Source: Plantago ovata
Lineage: Eukaryota; Streptophyta; Magnoliopsida; Lamiales; Plantaginaceae
Direction of reading: 5' to 3'
NCBI GenBank assembly: GCA_028274465.1
Contig: CM051455.1
Coordinates: 110,110,261 to 110,174,260, forward strand
Length of the DNA: 64,000 nt
Positions 32,440-42,999 of this stretch are shown in pieces. The position numbers and the translations under genes are program-made. How positions within the stretch are numbered: position 1 is the stretch's first letter; every line of letters begins with the position of its first letter. Below the pieces are notes generated by a model that saw only the letters and a program-made list of their open reading frames with translations, was not told the DNA's origin and did no database searches.

Positions 32440-33823
32440 TCAAGTTCCTGCAAAGTCTCTGTCCGAGAATATAAAAAGTTGCCTTCTGAACTCGTCATTG
32501 GTTGTATTTGAATAAAGGTACTCTTTCCGCTGTGTCAGAGAATGAATTTCAACTTGGCACGTTGCTTGGTGGAATCTCGGAAGGAAGTCCCTCAATTCTT
32601 CCTTGGGCTTTTGAACTATCCCAGCCAAGTATTTTACTCCTATCTTTCTTCTTGCCACCTTTTCACTCATTTTGGTGAATTCTTGGCTAAGTTGCTTATA
32701 GCTCTTAATTGAACCATACTCTAGATTGGTCCACCAAACCATTACTTCCCCAGTAAGAGAAGCTTGAAAGATTACTGCCTTGGTCTTAGAGTCATGACCA
32801 TATGCATCCATCTTAGTTCCATCAAATAGTTGATAGGACAACTTGTTCCATCATAATTTTCAATATGAGGAAAGCCCCTATCAATCTTAACCTGATGTTC
32901 TAATCTCATCACATAATGCGCTTGGCTCATGGTCCCTTTCTTGCTCTTGCTCACGAAAAGATGCTTTAAGGACTTCAATTTGAGCTTCCAAGGCTGTCCT
33001 CTGTGCTCTTAATTCCTCAAGTGTTGGCCTTCTTGGTTGTGGTGGGTCATTCCTTACTGACGGAGTGGGGAGTACCGCTGTCCTAACAACTGGATTTTCA
33101 GGCATCACTTGGTTAATTATCTGATTTTGCTGAGCCGCTCGGACTTGAGGAGGATTGTCTTGAACCTGGGAAGTTCTCATCCTTCTGTCTATTATCTCAC
33201 TCAGGTCATCTGGGGCTCCTTGATATCCTATTGTACCCTTGGAGGGCCAACTCTTTCATGTATGGGATGGGAGTTTGAACGAGATTGTGCCCCATCCTTC
33301 CGAGGTAATTGTCCCTGGTTATTTTGGAGTTGGGCTAAGGCTTGCGCTTGTGCTTCTCTTTGAACCCTTGCCGCCTCATTAGGTCGTCGGCAATCTTGAA
33401 TCGTGAGAAGAAACAAAACATATTGGGCCGCATCCATTCCATAATCTCCAGGTCTTATTACTTGGCCACTTGGTAACATGAAGTTCATTGGAACCGGAAC
33501 TTGTGGTTGAAGTGCTACTTGTGGAGCTATTGAGGGACCACTTGAGGCACCACTTGATTGTGTGACCTTGGTTGAGAGGCAACTCTCAATGCCCCAAATC
33601 CGGTCCGTGCTGGAGTCGCATGAGGATTGTGATTTCCCGAACCTTCATTGCCCACTATGATGCTTGCATTCACCCCATCTATAAAATCAACATTATCATT
33701 TCTTTGTGTCCTTGCAACAGTTGTTACTCTTCCCCTTCTTCTTGTAAGGGGTCGACCTAGAGGACGAGTGGGTAGAGGATTTTGTGCCGCTTGGACAATT
33801 CTTGTACTCCTTCTGTTAACCAT
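32440..33823 (-). pseudogene. gag: Gag of Tat-like element U
   Basis: The start at 33823 (MVNRRSTRIVQAAQN) is Arg-rich. The middle has QVIRPGDYGMDAAQYVLFLL and LEELRAQRTALEAQIEVLK. The gag core is TKMDAYGHDSKTKAVIFQ, VMVWWTNLEYGSIKSYKQL and EELRDFLPRFHQATCQVE. Several frame changes occur (near 33530, 33230, 32890 and 32830). The order is the same as in T, where equivalent blocks lie at 49844-48680. Confidence 0.82.
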
Positions 33824-33868
33824 CTAGGAAGATCTTGCTGGTAGGACTAGGGCAACCTTTTGAACGGT

Positions 33869-33885
33869 TCCCACAGACGGCGCCA
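33869..33885 (-). other. Primer binding site of U
   Basis: The minus strand reads TGGCGCCGTCTGTGGGA, two bases after the LTR. The same site occurs in T at 50295-50310, supporting a shared lineage. Confidence 0.82.
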
Positions 33886-33887
33886 AA

Positions 33888-34483
33888 TGTTGATAGGTAA
33901 AATTTCAGTTCTTTCTAACTCGTGCTAATCCGTGAGCGTCCTTTGTACTTCAAGTTCCTTCCATGAGCTTCTGAGATCTAGCATCTGAGACTAGCTTCTC
34001 AGACCTAAACGTTCTTGGACCTGAAATACAACTGGGAGAGGAGGGGGGGGGGTTAGTAACGACTACCCAGTTTGTCTTAGATCAAACTGGTGGAACGACT
34101 TTACGTGTAGAGGATTGGTAGTCTCTCTAGTAAAATAAGGTAGAGAGTGGATTATTGAATATATTGATTACCTTCAAATGATGGAGTATGGAGGCTATTT
34201 ATAGCTCTCATATCCAAGTAGTCTTCTCCAAGATCGTGCCAAGTGTCCGGCTAGGATGGAGCCACATGTGTGTAAAGGGCCTATTAGCATTTGATGGGCT
34301 TGCGCCATTATGCAAGACTTTGTTCCTCTTGGGCCTGCTCTATCTTCCTTAGTGGATCATTTGAGGAGGACCAAGATGCTAGGAGACGGTCCATACATAG
34401 CACTTGGTCGGCCCTAAATGTAGAGCGCCCTTTGGAACTTCCAAATCCGCACTTCAAGGATTGGACATAATTTTACATTAACA
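33888..34483 (-). repeat. 5' LTR of U (596 bp)
   Basis: On the plus strand it begins TGTTGATAGG and ends TTTTACATTAACA. A TATAAATA box lies on the minus strand at 34196-34203, and a G run (GAGGAGGGGGGGGGTTAG) near 34040-34056. There is no second copy in the window. The right flank is LINE sequence. Confidence 0.75.
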
Positions 34484-36150
34484 CTCCTGATTTTGCGTTA
34501 AGCCTCCACAATGCAGTTTATTCTTTGATGGATTAGCTACTAGTCCCGTAGAGTTAGAAAAACTAGCAAACTTTTCCATTAAGAGCTAAACAAAAATATT
34601 GTCTCCTCGAGCAAATAACAAAAGATCATCAGTAAAACATATGTTAGTTATTTTCAGTAACTCACATTTTGGATGCCAATTAAAGTCTGGATTCGACCTT
34701 GGGACAGTCTGCAACACCCGATGCAAATATTCCATAATAATAACAAATAGAAGTTGCGAGATAGGATCTCCTTGACGTAGACCTCTTCTAGCAGGTAATA
34801 TTTTGGACGGGCACCTTGTATAACATATCTGTAAGAGACAGAAGTAACACAAGCCATTATCCATGTGATGAACTGACCTGGAAATCCCAACTCTCTTAGA
34901 ATCTTCTCTAGAGCACACCATTCCACACTATCATACGCCTTTTGAATATCTATCTGAATCATACATCTGGTTGAAATTCCCTTCCTTCCATATCCTCGTA
35001 TCAACTCCTGAGCTAAAAATGTTATCATGAATTACCTTCCCCGATAGAAACATGATTAATTAATGCTCCCAATCTCTTTGTAAGTATCTTGGAGATTATC
35101 TTGTACAGCGTAGTACAACAAGAAGAGATTGGACGAAAATCCTTCATAGTTTGTGCATCACCAGATTTTGGAATCAAAGTCACCAGAGTACAATTGACCG
35201 CCTTATATAACCTTCCTGTCTCAAAGAAGTGTTGGACAGCTGCAATAACATCAAACTTATTGAGTGACCAAGCTTCTTTGAAGAATTTCACATTAAAGCC
35301 GTCCACACCTGGGGCTTTATCATTGCCAATAGATTGGATAGCTAATCTGTTTACATAAGTCAAGCCCTTGTTCCAAAGATAACTGTCGCCCCTTCCTATC
35401 TGCAGCAATATCAACCGCTGAAGTATCTTGTGCAACATATCCAACAAGATTAGCATAAAATCGAAGTACCTCCTGCTCCAGATCCTCCGGTTTTGTCAGT
35501 ACAAGCGCCTGTTTCAGTCTTGAGTTTAATCAGGCCAGTACTTTTATTTCTCTCCCGTACTACCGCATGGAAATAGGCGTTATTTGAGTCTCCAAGCTGC
35601 AACCAGTTCAGTTTTGCCTTTTGTTTGGCAATATGCTCATCCAAAGTGACCCATTTCAGTAAGTCCTCCAAGCATTCTTTCTCTGCAGCCTGTAAAGTAG
35701 CATTAAACTTATCATCCAACACCTTTCTGCGCATTTTCTAATTTTTCTCTAGCCACAAGAACTTTCTTTTGAACGCCATTATATCTCTTACTAATTCGCT
35801 GCATATCCCATTGTAATCCCTTCAACCGTTCCCAAACCACATACTGCGGATGACCATAACAGATCGAGTCCATCCTCTAGCAACCACATCCAAGAAATCA
35901 ACCGCTTGAGTAGTGCAATTTAAAAACTTGAACAAAGGCTTTGGAGCGGGCAATTTTACTTCATAATTAATCTTCAAAGGAGCATGATCAGAAATAGAAG
36001 GATCTAGCACCTCAACAGTATGGTGTGGAAAATTCACAAACCAATCAACATTTCCTAATACTCGATCAATCCGGGAGTACACCTGTTTGTTTGACCAAGT
36101 GAAGTGTTCACCAATAGTAGCACATTCAAACAAACCAATTTGCTGCATCG
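34484..36150 (-). pseudogene. L1-type LINE fragment: endonuclease end and reverse transcriptase
   Basis: Read on the minus strand. From 36148 there is the endonuclease C-terminus (HFTWSNKQVYSRIDRVLGN and SDHAPLKI), then the linker with LNWLQLGDSNNAYFHAVVRER. RT follows: NDKAPGVDGFNVKFFKEAW, VTLIPKSGDAQTMKDFRPIS, IDIQKAYDSVEW, GLRQGDPISQLLFVIIMEYL, and FTDDLLLFARGD in place of the usual FADD box. Frame changes near 35450, 35030 and 34920 and a stop near 34586 make it inactive. The 3' end is cut at 34484 by element U. Confidence 0.9.
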
Positions 36151-36182
36151 CTTATCAATCCGGGAGTACACCTGTCTGTTTA

Positions 36183-37397
36183 TTTTTCTTTTCCTTATTT
36201 ATTCATTTCATCGTCACTTCTTTTCCCTTTTGTTTCTTTCATCATCACTTGTACAACATTAGGAGACTGTTTACTACTATTAACCTTTTATTTAATCTTT
36301 CCACCTTTTCTTTTAAATTCATTTCATTTTAAATTAATACTAAAATACAATGTAAATTTATTAGTTAATTACTAAAATAAAATAGAATAACCATTATTTT
36401 GAAAATAAAAATTTATCAATTACTTTCCGAAATTAGACTAATCTGGGTTAAACAAACATAACACATGTCAATAAAAATGAAATATCTGAATGATAATATG
36501 AAACATTAAAATCGAAAACCATGTCGAATGCAAAATAATAACATTATCGTTAAATACGATCTACAAGAATGGCATAAAAACATAATAAGGAAGCTTTTCT
36601 TCTACAACTCATCAACTTTACTTCTGCAACTCAACAGCTACCTCTGTTCACCATCCATTTCTTGCTCAAAATCTGCAGAAGATACCATGTAAAACTTTTA
36701 AAGAAGAGAGAAAAAACACCTGATATGTAATCTCACTCGTATCTCTCTTCTATGTTTCATATATCAACACAATTTTACAACCACAATTCAGCCACACATG
36801 GTGAGGCCCAAACCTACAATTAACCGGCATGATCCCAAACGCAATAACACCACAAGATCTTGACAGGCTTAGTTTGAAAAGAACTTTAGAAATGAGCTTT
36901 GTTATATTGAACCAGAGTTAACACTTCAGTTTCTTCTTGGCATAAACAGGATTAAAATTTAAAATTACCTGAGATAAAAAAAAAAAAACCCAATGCACCT
37001 AAGTGCAAGGTATATTCAGTTGAGCTAGTAACGGAGAAAAATCCTCGACAAAATCAGTTTCATGTTCTGCTGTGCTGCAATATAAAAAGACATTTTACCA
37101 CTTGAGTAAGCAAATAATATGTGTTGATATGAAAATATGTCTAGTTGGTACGGTGCGTCTCTCTACAAACTATGAAGCTTTCTAGCTACAAGCGTTAAGG
37201 CCCGTCCGCGGCTCACAAGGTTCCGCACCTCGAATTATGCGAACCTCGAAGGCATTTTTACAAATGTGCCCAGTTTGTTAAAATAAGCCACTAGAGAGAT
37301 GCGGAGATTTTGAGGTCTGGAACAACTGACATAAGTACAAAAGGGCATCACACAATCCTTAACAGGTTAGGCAGTACAAGGCTTGTTTCCTACGAAC
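36183..37397. other. AT-rich stretch without a recognisable gene
   Basis: The only open frame of any length, at 36087-36332, overlaps the LINE and is Phe/Leu-rich and simple. I see no LTR ends, PBS, tRNA-like structure or coding motif. It may be the left flank of element V before T was inserted, or older degraded repeat DNA. A short purine run lies at 36976-36990. Confidence 0.5.
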
Positions 37398-37402
37398 CTT
37401 AA
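37398..37402. other. Target-site duplication of T, left copy (CTTAA)
   Basis: CTTAA precedes the left LTR and the same five bases follow the right LTR at 51065-51069. This defines a complete insertion. Confidence 0.92.
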
Positions 37403-38154
37403 TGTTGAAGGGTAATTCGTGTTTCTTTCTAAGTTCGCAGTAAATCACTAATCTAAGTCATTCCAGTTCTTCTTCATGTAGTGTTCCTCTAAGATAGGAA
37501 GTGAGCCTTCTTGTAGCTTCCTCGTACCTGAAATAGACTAGAGGGGGGGTTAGTGTCTCTTGCCCGGTCTGTAAGGTATCAGACCGGAGAGGCGACTTTA
37601 CGAGTAGGGAGTTATGAGGCTTCCCTAGTACGAGTAGTAAATGTGATGGTTGAGACGTGATATTAATGCTTACTGTTGAGGAGTAAATGAGGCCTTTATA
37701 TACTCGTGGCCTTTCATCTTCCGGTCGCGTAGGATCACGACACGTGTACGACTAGGATTGAAGCCTTCCTCGGCCCAGGCCCATTAGTGAGGTCCATGGG
37801 CCTTGTCCCAAGGGATCAACCATGGGTGGTCGCTCAGGGTCTTCGTGCCTTACTTGTTCGTACGTGGTGCGAGCAGCATCCTGTCCAGTTTCTCTCAAGG
37901 AGCGTTATCTTGACGTAAGTTGCTCCTCGAGCCTTAGAGATGCTCCTCGAGCCGTATGGCTGTTTTGTCCTTGTAATGAGCTTATTTTGAGGGTTGTCCT
38001 CCCAGTGATGGTCGGACCCTATGTTGGTCGATCCACACCTTAGTGACATACTTGGGTGTGGTCGTGCCCCTTGAGGGACGGCCTATGATGCTTTGTCGCG
38101 CTCTTAGACCGCTCCAGTTCGTACATGTGGACTGGACATATTTCAACACTAACA
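37403..38154 (-). repeat. 3' LTR of T
   Basis: Begins TGTTGAAGGG and ends CAACACTAACA on the plus strand. TATATAAA lies on the minus strand at 37695-37702. A G run follows AGACTAGAG at 37546-37559. Plus-strand open frames in the LTR (37822-38043) are mirrored in the other LTR and have no motif. Confidence 0.95.
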
Positions 38155-38157
38155 TAT

Positions 38158-38170
38158 GTCCCCCTAGTTT
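38158..38170 (-). other. Polypurine tract of T
   Basis: The minus strand reads GGAAACTAGGGGGAC a few bases before the LTR start TGTTAGTG. It confirms that the sense direction is minus and that 37403-38154 is the 3' LTR. Confidence 0.65.
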
Positions 38171-38400
38171 CCAAGTATCTTTGTAGAAGATAGTTGAGGA
38201 ACTATGTTGAAGTAGAGGTCGAGCAGAGCCTCGACTAGTAGTGGGCGAAAAAAGATTTTCGTATTCGCACCTTGGTATCTTTCCCTCCTCCTATCTCTCC
38301 CTCCCCCCCTTTTTGTAGGGTGCGAGCAGACGTTGCTCGGACCGTATGAAAAGAGGTATTTTTGCTGGGCAGAGATCGGATCCGGGTAAGTATTCCTTGG

Positions 38401-38599
38401 TGGAATGCAATGACTGCATGCCGCTTTTTCTTTGCAAAATATCTCGAGGAGAGATATTTCTATGAGTGGAATGGAATGACTTCCTGCCGCTTTTTCTTTG
38501 CAAAATATCTCGAGGAGAGATATTTCTAAGAGTGGAATGGAATGACTTCCTGCCGCTTTTTCTTTGCAAAATATCTCGAGAAGAGATATTTCTAAGAGT
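38401..38599. repeat. 66-bp tandem repeat with internal palindrome (three copies)
   Basis: Copies begin at 38401, 38467 and 38533. Each contains GGAATG-AATGACT, TGCCGCTTTTTCTTTGC and the palindrome ATATCTCGAGGAGAGATAT. The period is 22 codons, so both strands stay open through it. It lies about 320 bp upstream of the TATA box of the antisense gene and about 250 bp from the 3' LTR of T. Confidence 0.9.
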
Positions 38600-38916
38600 G
38601 GCTCCTCGAACCCCCGCCACGTGTCCGTCGATTTTTTGTGTTTCTAACCTTTTTCTCTGTGCGGTCTCGAGGAGGAAACATTATGGTCGTCAATCTATCT
38701 CTGGTCCAAGTTGTGCGGTGTTCGCGCTCACGAATTACCTACTGTGGTTAGGTAATTCGCTCCGGATTTGAAAGCGTGCTCGAGCCCGAGCGGGAGCGTG
38801 GAGGGCAAAATAGGGAATTCGCCTGGCGGCGGCGATCTGAGCCGTTGATATCTGCCACGTGTTCGGTCCCGATGGAGCTAGGGGCACCGACCGTTCAAAT
38901 TCCTTGGATACCCTTC

Positions 38917-38924
38917 TATAAATA
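38917..38924 (+). promoter_or_regulatory. TATA box of the antisense gene of T
   Basis: TATAAATA in the setting TTCTATAAATAGGTGAGG is a strong plant core promoter on the plus strand, opposite to the element's sense strand. Transcription would start near 38950. The next coding frame on this strand follows after a long leader. It is not part of an LTR. Confidence 0.65.
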
Positions 38925-39158
38925 GGTGAGGGCCGAACTCGTTTTTCACTTTCTGCCAAAATTTTTACTGAAATCACTTGAGAGAGCGAGGAGCATAAAA
39001 AAGCGATCGAAGAGCATCATTCTGTGATCGAGTAGCTACGTGGTCGAGACCAGGAGAGCGCGAGGAGAACTTCCGGTAACCAGAATCCAATTCTCAGGCG
39101 GATTTTCAACTTTTCCGGCTTCCTTTCCGGTTTTCAATCTTCCAACACTTAGTATCAA

Positions 39159-39691
39159 GTAAGTTTTCTCGTTCTCATTACGGTTACTTGCTTGAATCTA
39201 TTCTTTTTTTGCTCGAATTTTCTGTATATTGCTTTCAATTTTGCCTCTCTTTCGGTTTTGCCATTCCGAAATGGTCACCTGAAAATTTTGCCGGTGGACG
39301 GCGGCCTGAAAACGGTCATGGACTTAATAAACTGTAAACGGACCTGTAGAACTTGTTTTTTTCCGTTAATGAGCATGCTTGAAATTTTGAAGATTTCGAA
39401 ATGCTTCCCCCTTTTATTTTTCTGTACACCCCAATGCCTCCAAATTTGAGAAAATGCTAAGTTTAGAACTGTAGATTCTCTAGCTCTTCGGTTTTATGCG
39501 GTTGGTCGCTCCTTGCATGCTACTCGATCCGGCTTTATTTTTGCTGTAGAGTAACTTCTTGCGTATTTGTGCCGTTTTTCTTTCTTGTGAGATTTATCTC
39601 CGTTCGGGAGGTTGAGCATAATCAATATACATAAACGGGCCTCTCGGACTATCACCACCCATCCTTACTATTTTTCTGGCCAACCTTTTAG
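39159..39691 (+). other. Probable leader intron of the antisense gene
   Basis: A strong donor GTAAGTTTTC begins at 39159. A T-rich tract ending CCTTTTAG at 39691 lies one base before the ATG at 39693. The T-rich interior (for example 39200-39230) fits a plant intron. Splicing would place the start codon right at the beginning of the next exon. This is inferred from sequence only. Confidence 0.5.
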
Positions 39692-39692
39692 G

Positions 39693-40097
39693 ATGTCCGA
39701 GAGCGACGACAGTCAAAACCATCACGACGCCCTTGATTACGGGAGCGGCCAGGAGACGTCCGAGGAGACATCGGTATCGGCCACCTTCCTGGATCAGACC
39801 ATGGAGCTCTCCTCTGATCACGAAGAACCGGCGCCTCAGGTCGAGGCGGTTGATAGTGAGGAGAGCGAGGAGGAGGAGGTCGAGGAAGGAGAAGAGGGTG
39901 AAGAATCTGGAAAAGAAGATGATTCCGAAGAAGAGGAAGAGGAGGATGAGTTCCGTCTGGAAGTCCGAAGAAGACAGAGTGCCGACGAGCAATTTATAGA
40001 TGATCGGACCGAGGCAGAAGGGGGTCCTCCAGACACGGGTGTCCCGGCCGCCATCTTAGCACAAGTTGCCCAAGTTTTAGGGCGAGATTATGGTTGA
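39693..40097 (+). CDS. Acidic N-terminal ORF of the T antisense gene
   Basis: Starts MSESDDSQNHHD and is dominated by Glu and Asp in the middle (runs such as EESEEEEVEEGEEGEE), then LAQVAQVLGRDYG and a stop. It overlaps the next frame (from 40090) by a few bases in a +1 relation. Either a splice (acceptor TTTTAG at 40080) or a frameshift separates the two. It has no known domain. Low-complexity acidic tails are common in nuclear proteins, but that is only a hint. Confidence 0.5.
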   Translation: MSESDDSQNHHDALDYGSGQETSEETSVSATFLDQTMELSSDHEEPAPQVEAVDSEESEEEEVEEGEEGEESGKEDDSEEEEEEDEFRLEVRRRQSADEQFIDDRTEAEGGPPDTGVPAAILAQVAQVLGRDYG

Positions 40098-42993
40098 TAC
40101 CGAGCAGCCTACGCCTGAGCTTGCTTGGTTCGAGGAAGGGGAACACTCTTTCCAAGGAGGTCAGCATAAGGAAACCGAGCAGCCTTCCTCATCTCGAGTA
40201 CGCAGGTCCGAGCTGCCCGTGCAAACATTTCGTCGCACGGTGATTAGTAGCGACGAGGATTCCCCTGTGCAGATAGGCGATCTTCATGGGAATGAAGCTG
40301 GTCCGAGCCGTAGTTTTCCCTCCCCTTCATTTTCCAAGATGAATCGGAACACGGAGCGAGAACTGCTAATTCAAGAGCATTACTATATTGACGACCTGAT
40401 TCCTTACGAGACTATCGATCCGACCCAGATCGATTTCTGCTTCCCCACGACGGGTAATGTAAGACCTCGCAATCCGATCGAGGTGGCTGAGGGGGAGCGG
40501 GCAAGAGCTGTACTCGAACGCGATCGCAAGCGTAAGAGGGGCGAGAAGGTCTCGCTTTCTGAGGATAAGGAAGAAGCTGCCCATGCTCCGGGTAAGGCCC
40601 CGAAGAGATCGAAGAAGAAGGCTTCTCGATCTAGGAAGAAAAATTTAGATCCCGAGGAGACTGCCAAAGTAACTGTGGCCAGTGTAAAGAAGTTCACCCG
40701 AGGACCTAAGGACGTTGACCTCCACGATCCCAGGGTGAGAAGAACGAAGATGGCTTGATCCCGACGACCGCCTCCACGGTTAGGAAGGAAGAGACTCCAT
40801 CCGTCAAAAATATCGACTGAGTAAGAGGAAGATTGACATACTCGTTCCAAAGCCCGACCAGACGTTCTACAATGCTCCACCAGGTTATATGGCTGTGCAT
40901 CTTCTGACACTGGATCGAGGATGGATCCTTCCTTTTTGTGACCCCTTCAAGTACATCATCAACCAGTTGGGTCTCGCTCCATGGCAGCATCTCCCCAGTG
41001 CACTCGACACTCTTATTTGCTTCGGGGTACTCTGCAAGAAGCTTGGGATCCAGGTGAACTTTCACAACTTCAACCAGCTTTTCAGAGTATCGATGAGCTC
41101 TGGAAACAAATTCTTCTACTACTTCAACACTCGGCCCGGTCTCGGATTTATCGTGGATGCTCCGTCCTCCTCGGGCTACAAGTGGTTTCATCGATACATA
41201 TACGTTAAGAAGAAGAAGCTCCCCGGCATGAGCGACGCGGATGTGGAGTGGGGAGTCCCCAAGCACTTTTATCGAGGATCGATTTCTGATCGGTACCCCC
41301 ACCCTGTGGAGTCCGACCCCTGGATACTGGCGCTCGAGGAGATGAACGCTTGTGAAGACCCCGAGAAGTACTTTTACTGGGGTTTGGTGTTGCAACCTCT
41401 CCCTTATCTTGCCGGTCTATCCTCCCCGGTCTACACTGGCTACAAAGACTCCGGATATACCCATGACCTCCTCTTTGGTAACTAGCTCGAGGATCGCTTT
41501 AGAAATTTCTCACTTGTGTTTTTTCTCTTTGTTTTCTCTGTATCGAACACCCTTGCTCTTTGCTTTTGTTAAATCTTTTTGTTCTCCTCGATTGTGCAGA
41601 GTACTGGTTTGCTTGGATCATGTCGAAGACCCTAGAGGCCAAAGAGGAGCAGAGGAGGAAACAACGCTTGGCTGGCAAGACCACGAAGATCCTCGGGTCT
41701 CTTGACATTAGCCACCCGAAGAACGCGGCGGAGCACCGACACACTCTGGCCAAGGAGGGGCTCGTGACGATCGAGGACCCCTTGGAGGCCGCTAAACGAA
41801 AGGCCGCGGAGGACGCGGCGGCCGCAAAGAAGACCGGGGAGGCCGGCGAGGGTAACCCGGAGAAGCGTCCCAATGATCGGGCCCCTCCAGGAAAAAGAGC
41901 TGGCGCGAAGAGGCTCCTTAACCTAGGCGGGAGCGACCAGCCTGCCCGCAAAAAGGGGACGGCCGCTCTGGATGTCGACCGCGATGCTGAGATTAAGCGG
42001 TTTGTCCAAATGTCCCAGTTGGACCGCGCTCATGAATTGAGCCTCTGCGCTCTACAGGTAAACTTACAAAATTTTTACAAGTTTGTAACTTCCTTCCTCC
42101 TCGCATTTGCAAAATTTAACTTTTACAAGTTATCGCAGCTCGAGCACATCAAGGAGGCGTATGCCAATGTTGCAGCTGATCGCTCCGATATAGGCCAAGT
42201 TATCGAGGAGCTCGAGAAGACAGTGGCGGCAGAGAAGGCGAAGGCCCAGGTGGCGAATGAAGAGGTCCGCAAGTCTCATGAAAAGGTGGATCAGCTCGAG
42301 AAGGAATTGGCTAGGGAGAAGCAGAGAGCTCTGAGTTACAAAGGTGGGTATTCCACACTGTCGCAATGCATGCAGAAGTTTAAGGACAGTGTGCTATCCT
42401 TCCTCGTCGGTAGCAGGCTCGAGACAGCCAGGGATTTCATGGAGTCCGCCACTTATAAGTTGGCTACTCAGGACATCAAGGATACTGCTCGCGAGGAGGG
42501 TTTCTTCTCCTGTATCGGGCAGCTCAAAAGGGTCAAGCTCCTTCCTGAGGATTTCGACGTAGATGCTCGCGATGACATGCACGCTGGGAGGCGCGATGAC
42601 ATGACCCGGTATCCTGATGAGATTCCGAGCGACGAGATGCATCATGCATGCGAGTTCGGCGAGCTTGTTACTGATCCGGAGGTGCCTTACCCGAGTAAGC
42701 CTTCCTATCTCCCCCGCTGGGTCCCCGAGTGTATCAGGGCCGGTCTACTTCTTCCGTTCGAGAAGGCGCCTCTTCGGAATGCCAATTGGATTCAACTTAA
42801 CAAGCCGGTAATGGGGCGTGGAGAGGGTTTTGTGGAGCTGGAGCTGACTACTCATGCTAATGCAATAAAGGAGGCTCGCGAGAAGGGTGGCGACATGAAC
42901 TTGCACACTCCGAACAGCCCTACTCGAGCTGGTGCTTCGACGAGCAGTGTCCCTGGGAATCAGAGCGAGTTCTCGGCTAGTCGGACCCGTTAA
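40090..42993 (+). CDS. Antisense gene of T: gypsy-type 'Transposase_28-like' protein, multi-exon
   Basis: Proposed exons 40090-40734, 40784-41477, 41600-42057 and 42139-42993 keep one frame and give about 883 residues. The first part is basic with KRKRGEK and KRSKKKASRSRKK clusters that could be nuclear signals. Exon 2 holds the recognisable region (GYMAVHLLTLDRGWILPF, LGLAPWQHLPSALDTLICF, LGIQVNFHNFNQLFRV, YKWFHRYIYVKK), which I match to the plant 'putative gypsy type transposon' family. The last part is a long coiled coil (EELEKTVAAEKAKAQVANEE, KVDQLEKELAREKQRA). The 49-bp gap at 40735-40783 is very short for a plant intron and may instead be a frameshift. No nuclease or polymerase motif is visible. 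Confidence 0.65.
41478..41599 (+). other. Probable intron of the antisense gene (122 bp)
   Basis: The donor GTAACTAG follows CTCTTTG. The acceptor TTGTGCAG ends at 41599 after a T-rich tract. Removing it joins a phase-1 codon correctly and passes a TAG that would otherwise end the frame at 41485. Confidence 0.7.
42058..42138 (+). other. Probable 81-bp in-frame intron of the antisense gene
   Basis: GTAAAC to ATCGCAG, 81 bp with no in-frame stop. Its G+C is about 31% by count, against clearly GC-rich flanking exons. Both splice ends fall at codon borders (CTACAG then CTCGAG). If retained it would add 27 mainly hydrophobic and aromatic residues. Confidence 0.65.
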
Positions 42994-42999
42994 AGGCGC

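Larger units (their letters stand above)
30271..34483 (-). mobile_element. Tat-like Ty3/gypsy remnant U
   Basis: A 5' LTR (33888-34483), PBS, gag (32440-33823), a second-type RNase H and the start of integrase (31330-32260) are present, followed by tandem repeats. Protease, RT, the first RNase H, most of integrase and the 3' LTR are missing. The gag and second RNase H match those of element T in order and wording. The left side is cut by LTR E. Confidence 0.8.

Noticed and set aside
37822..38043. A 73-codon frame repeated in both LTRs of T (also at 50732-50953)
   Set aside because: Conserved only because the LTRs are alike. It is antisense to the element and carries no motif.
40706..41395. 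A 229-codon minus-strand frame inside the antisense gene of T
   Set aside because: It crosses proposed exon borders and shows no known family, while the opposite strand has a recognisable domain and consistent splicing.
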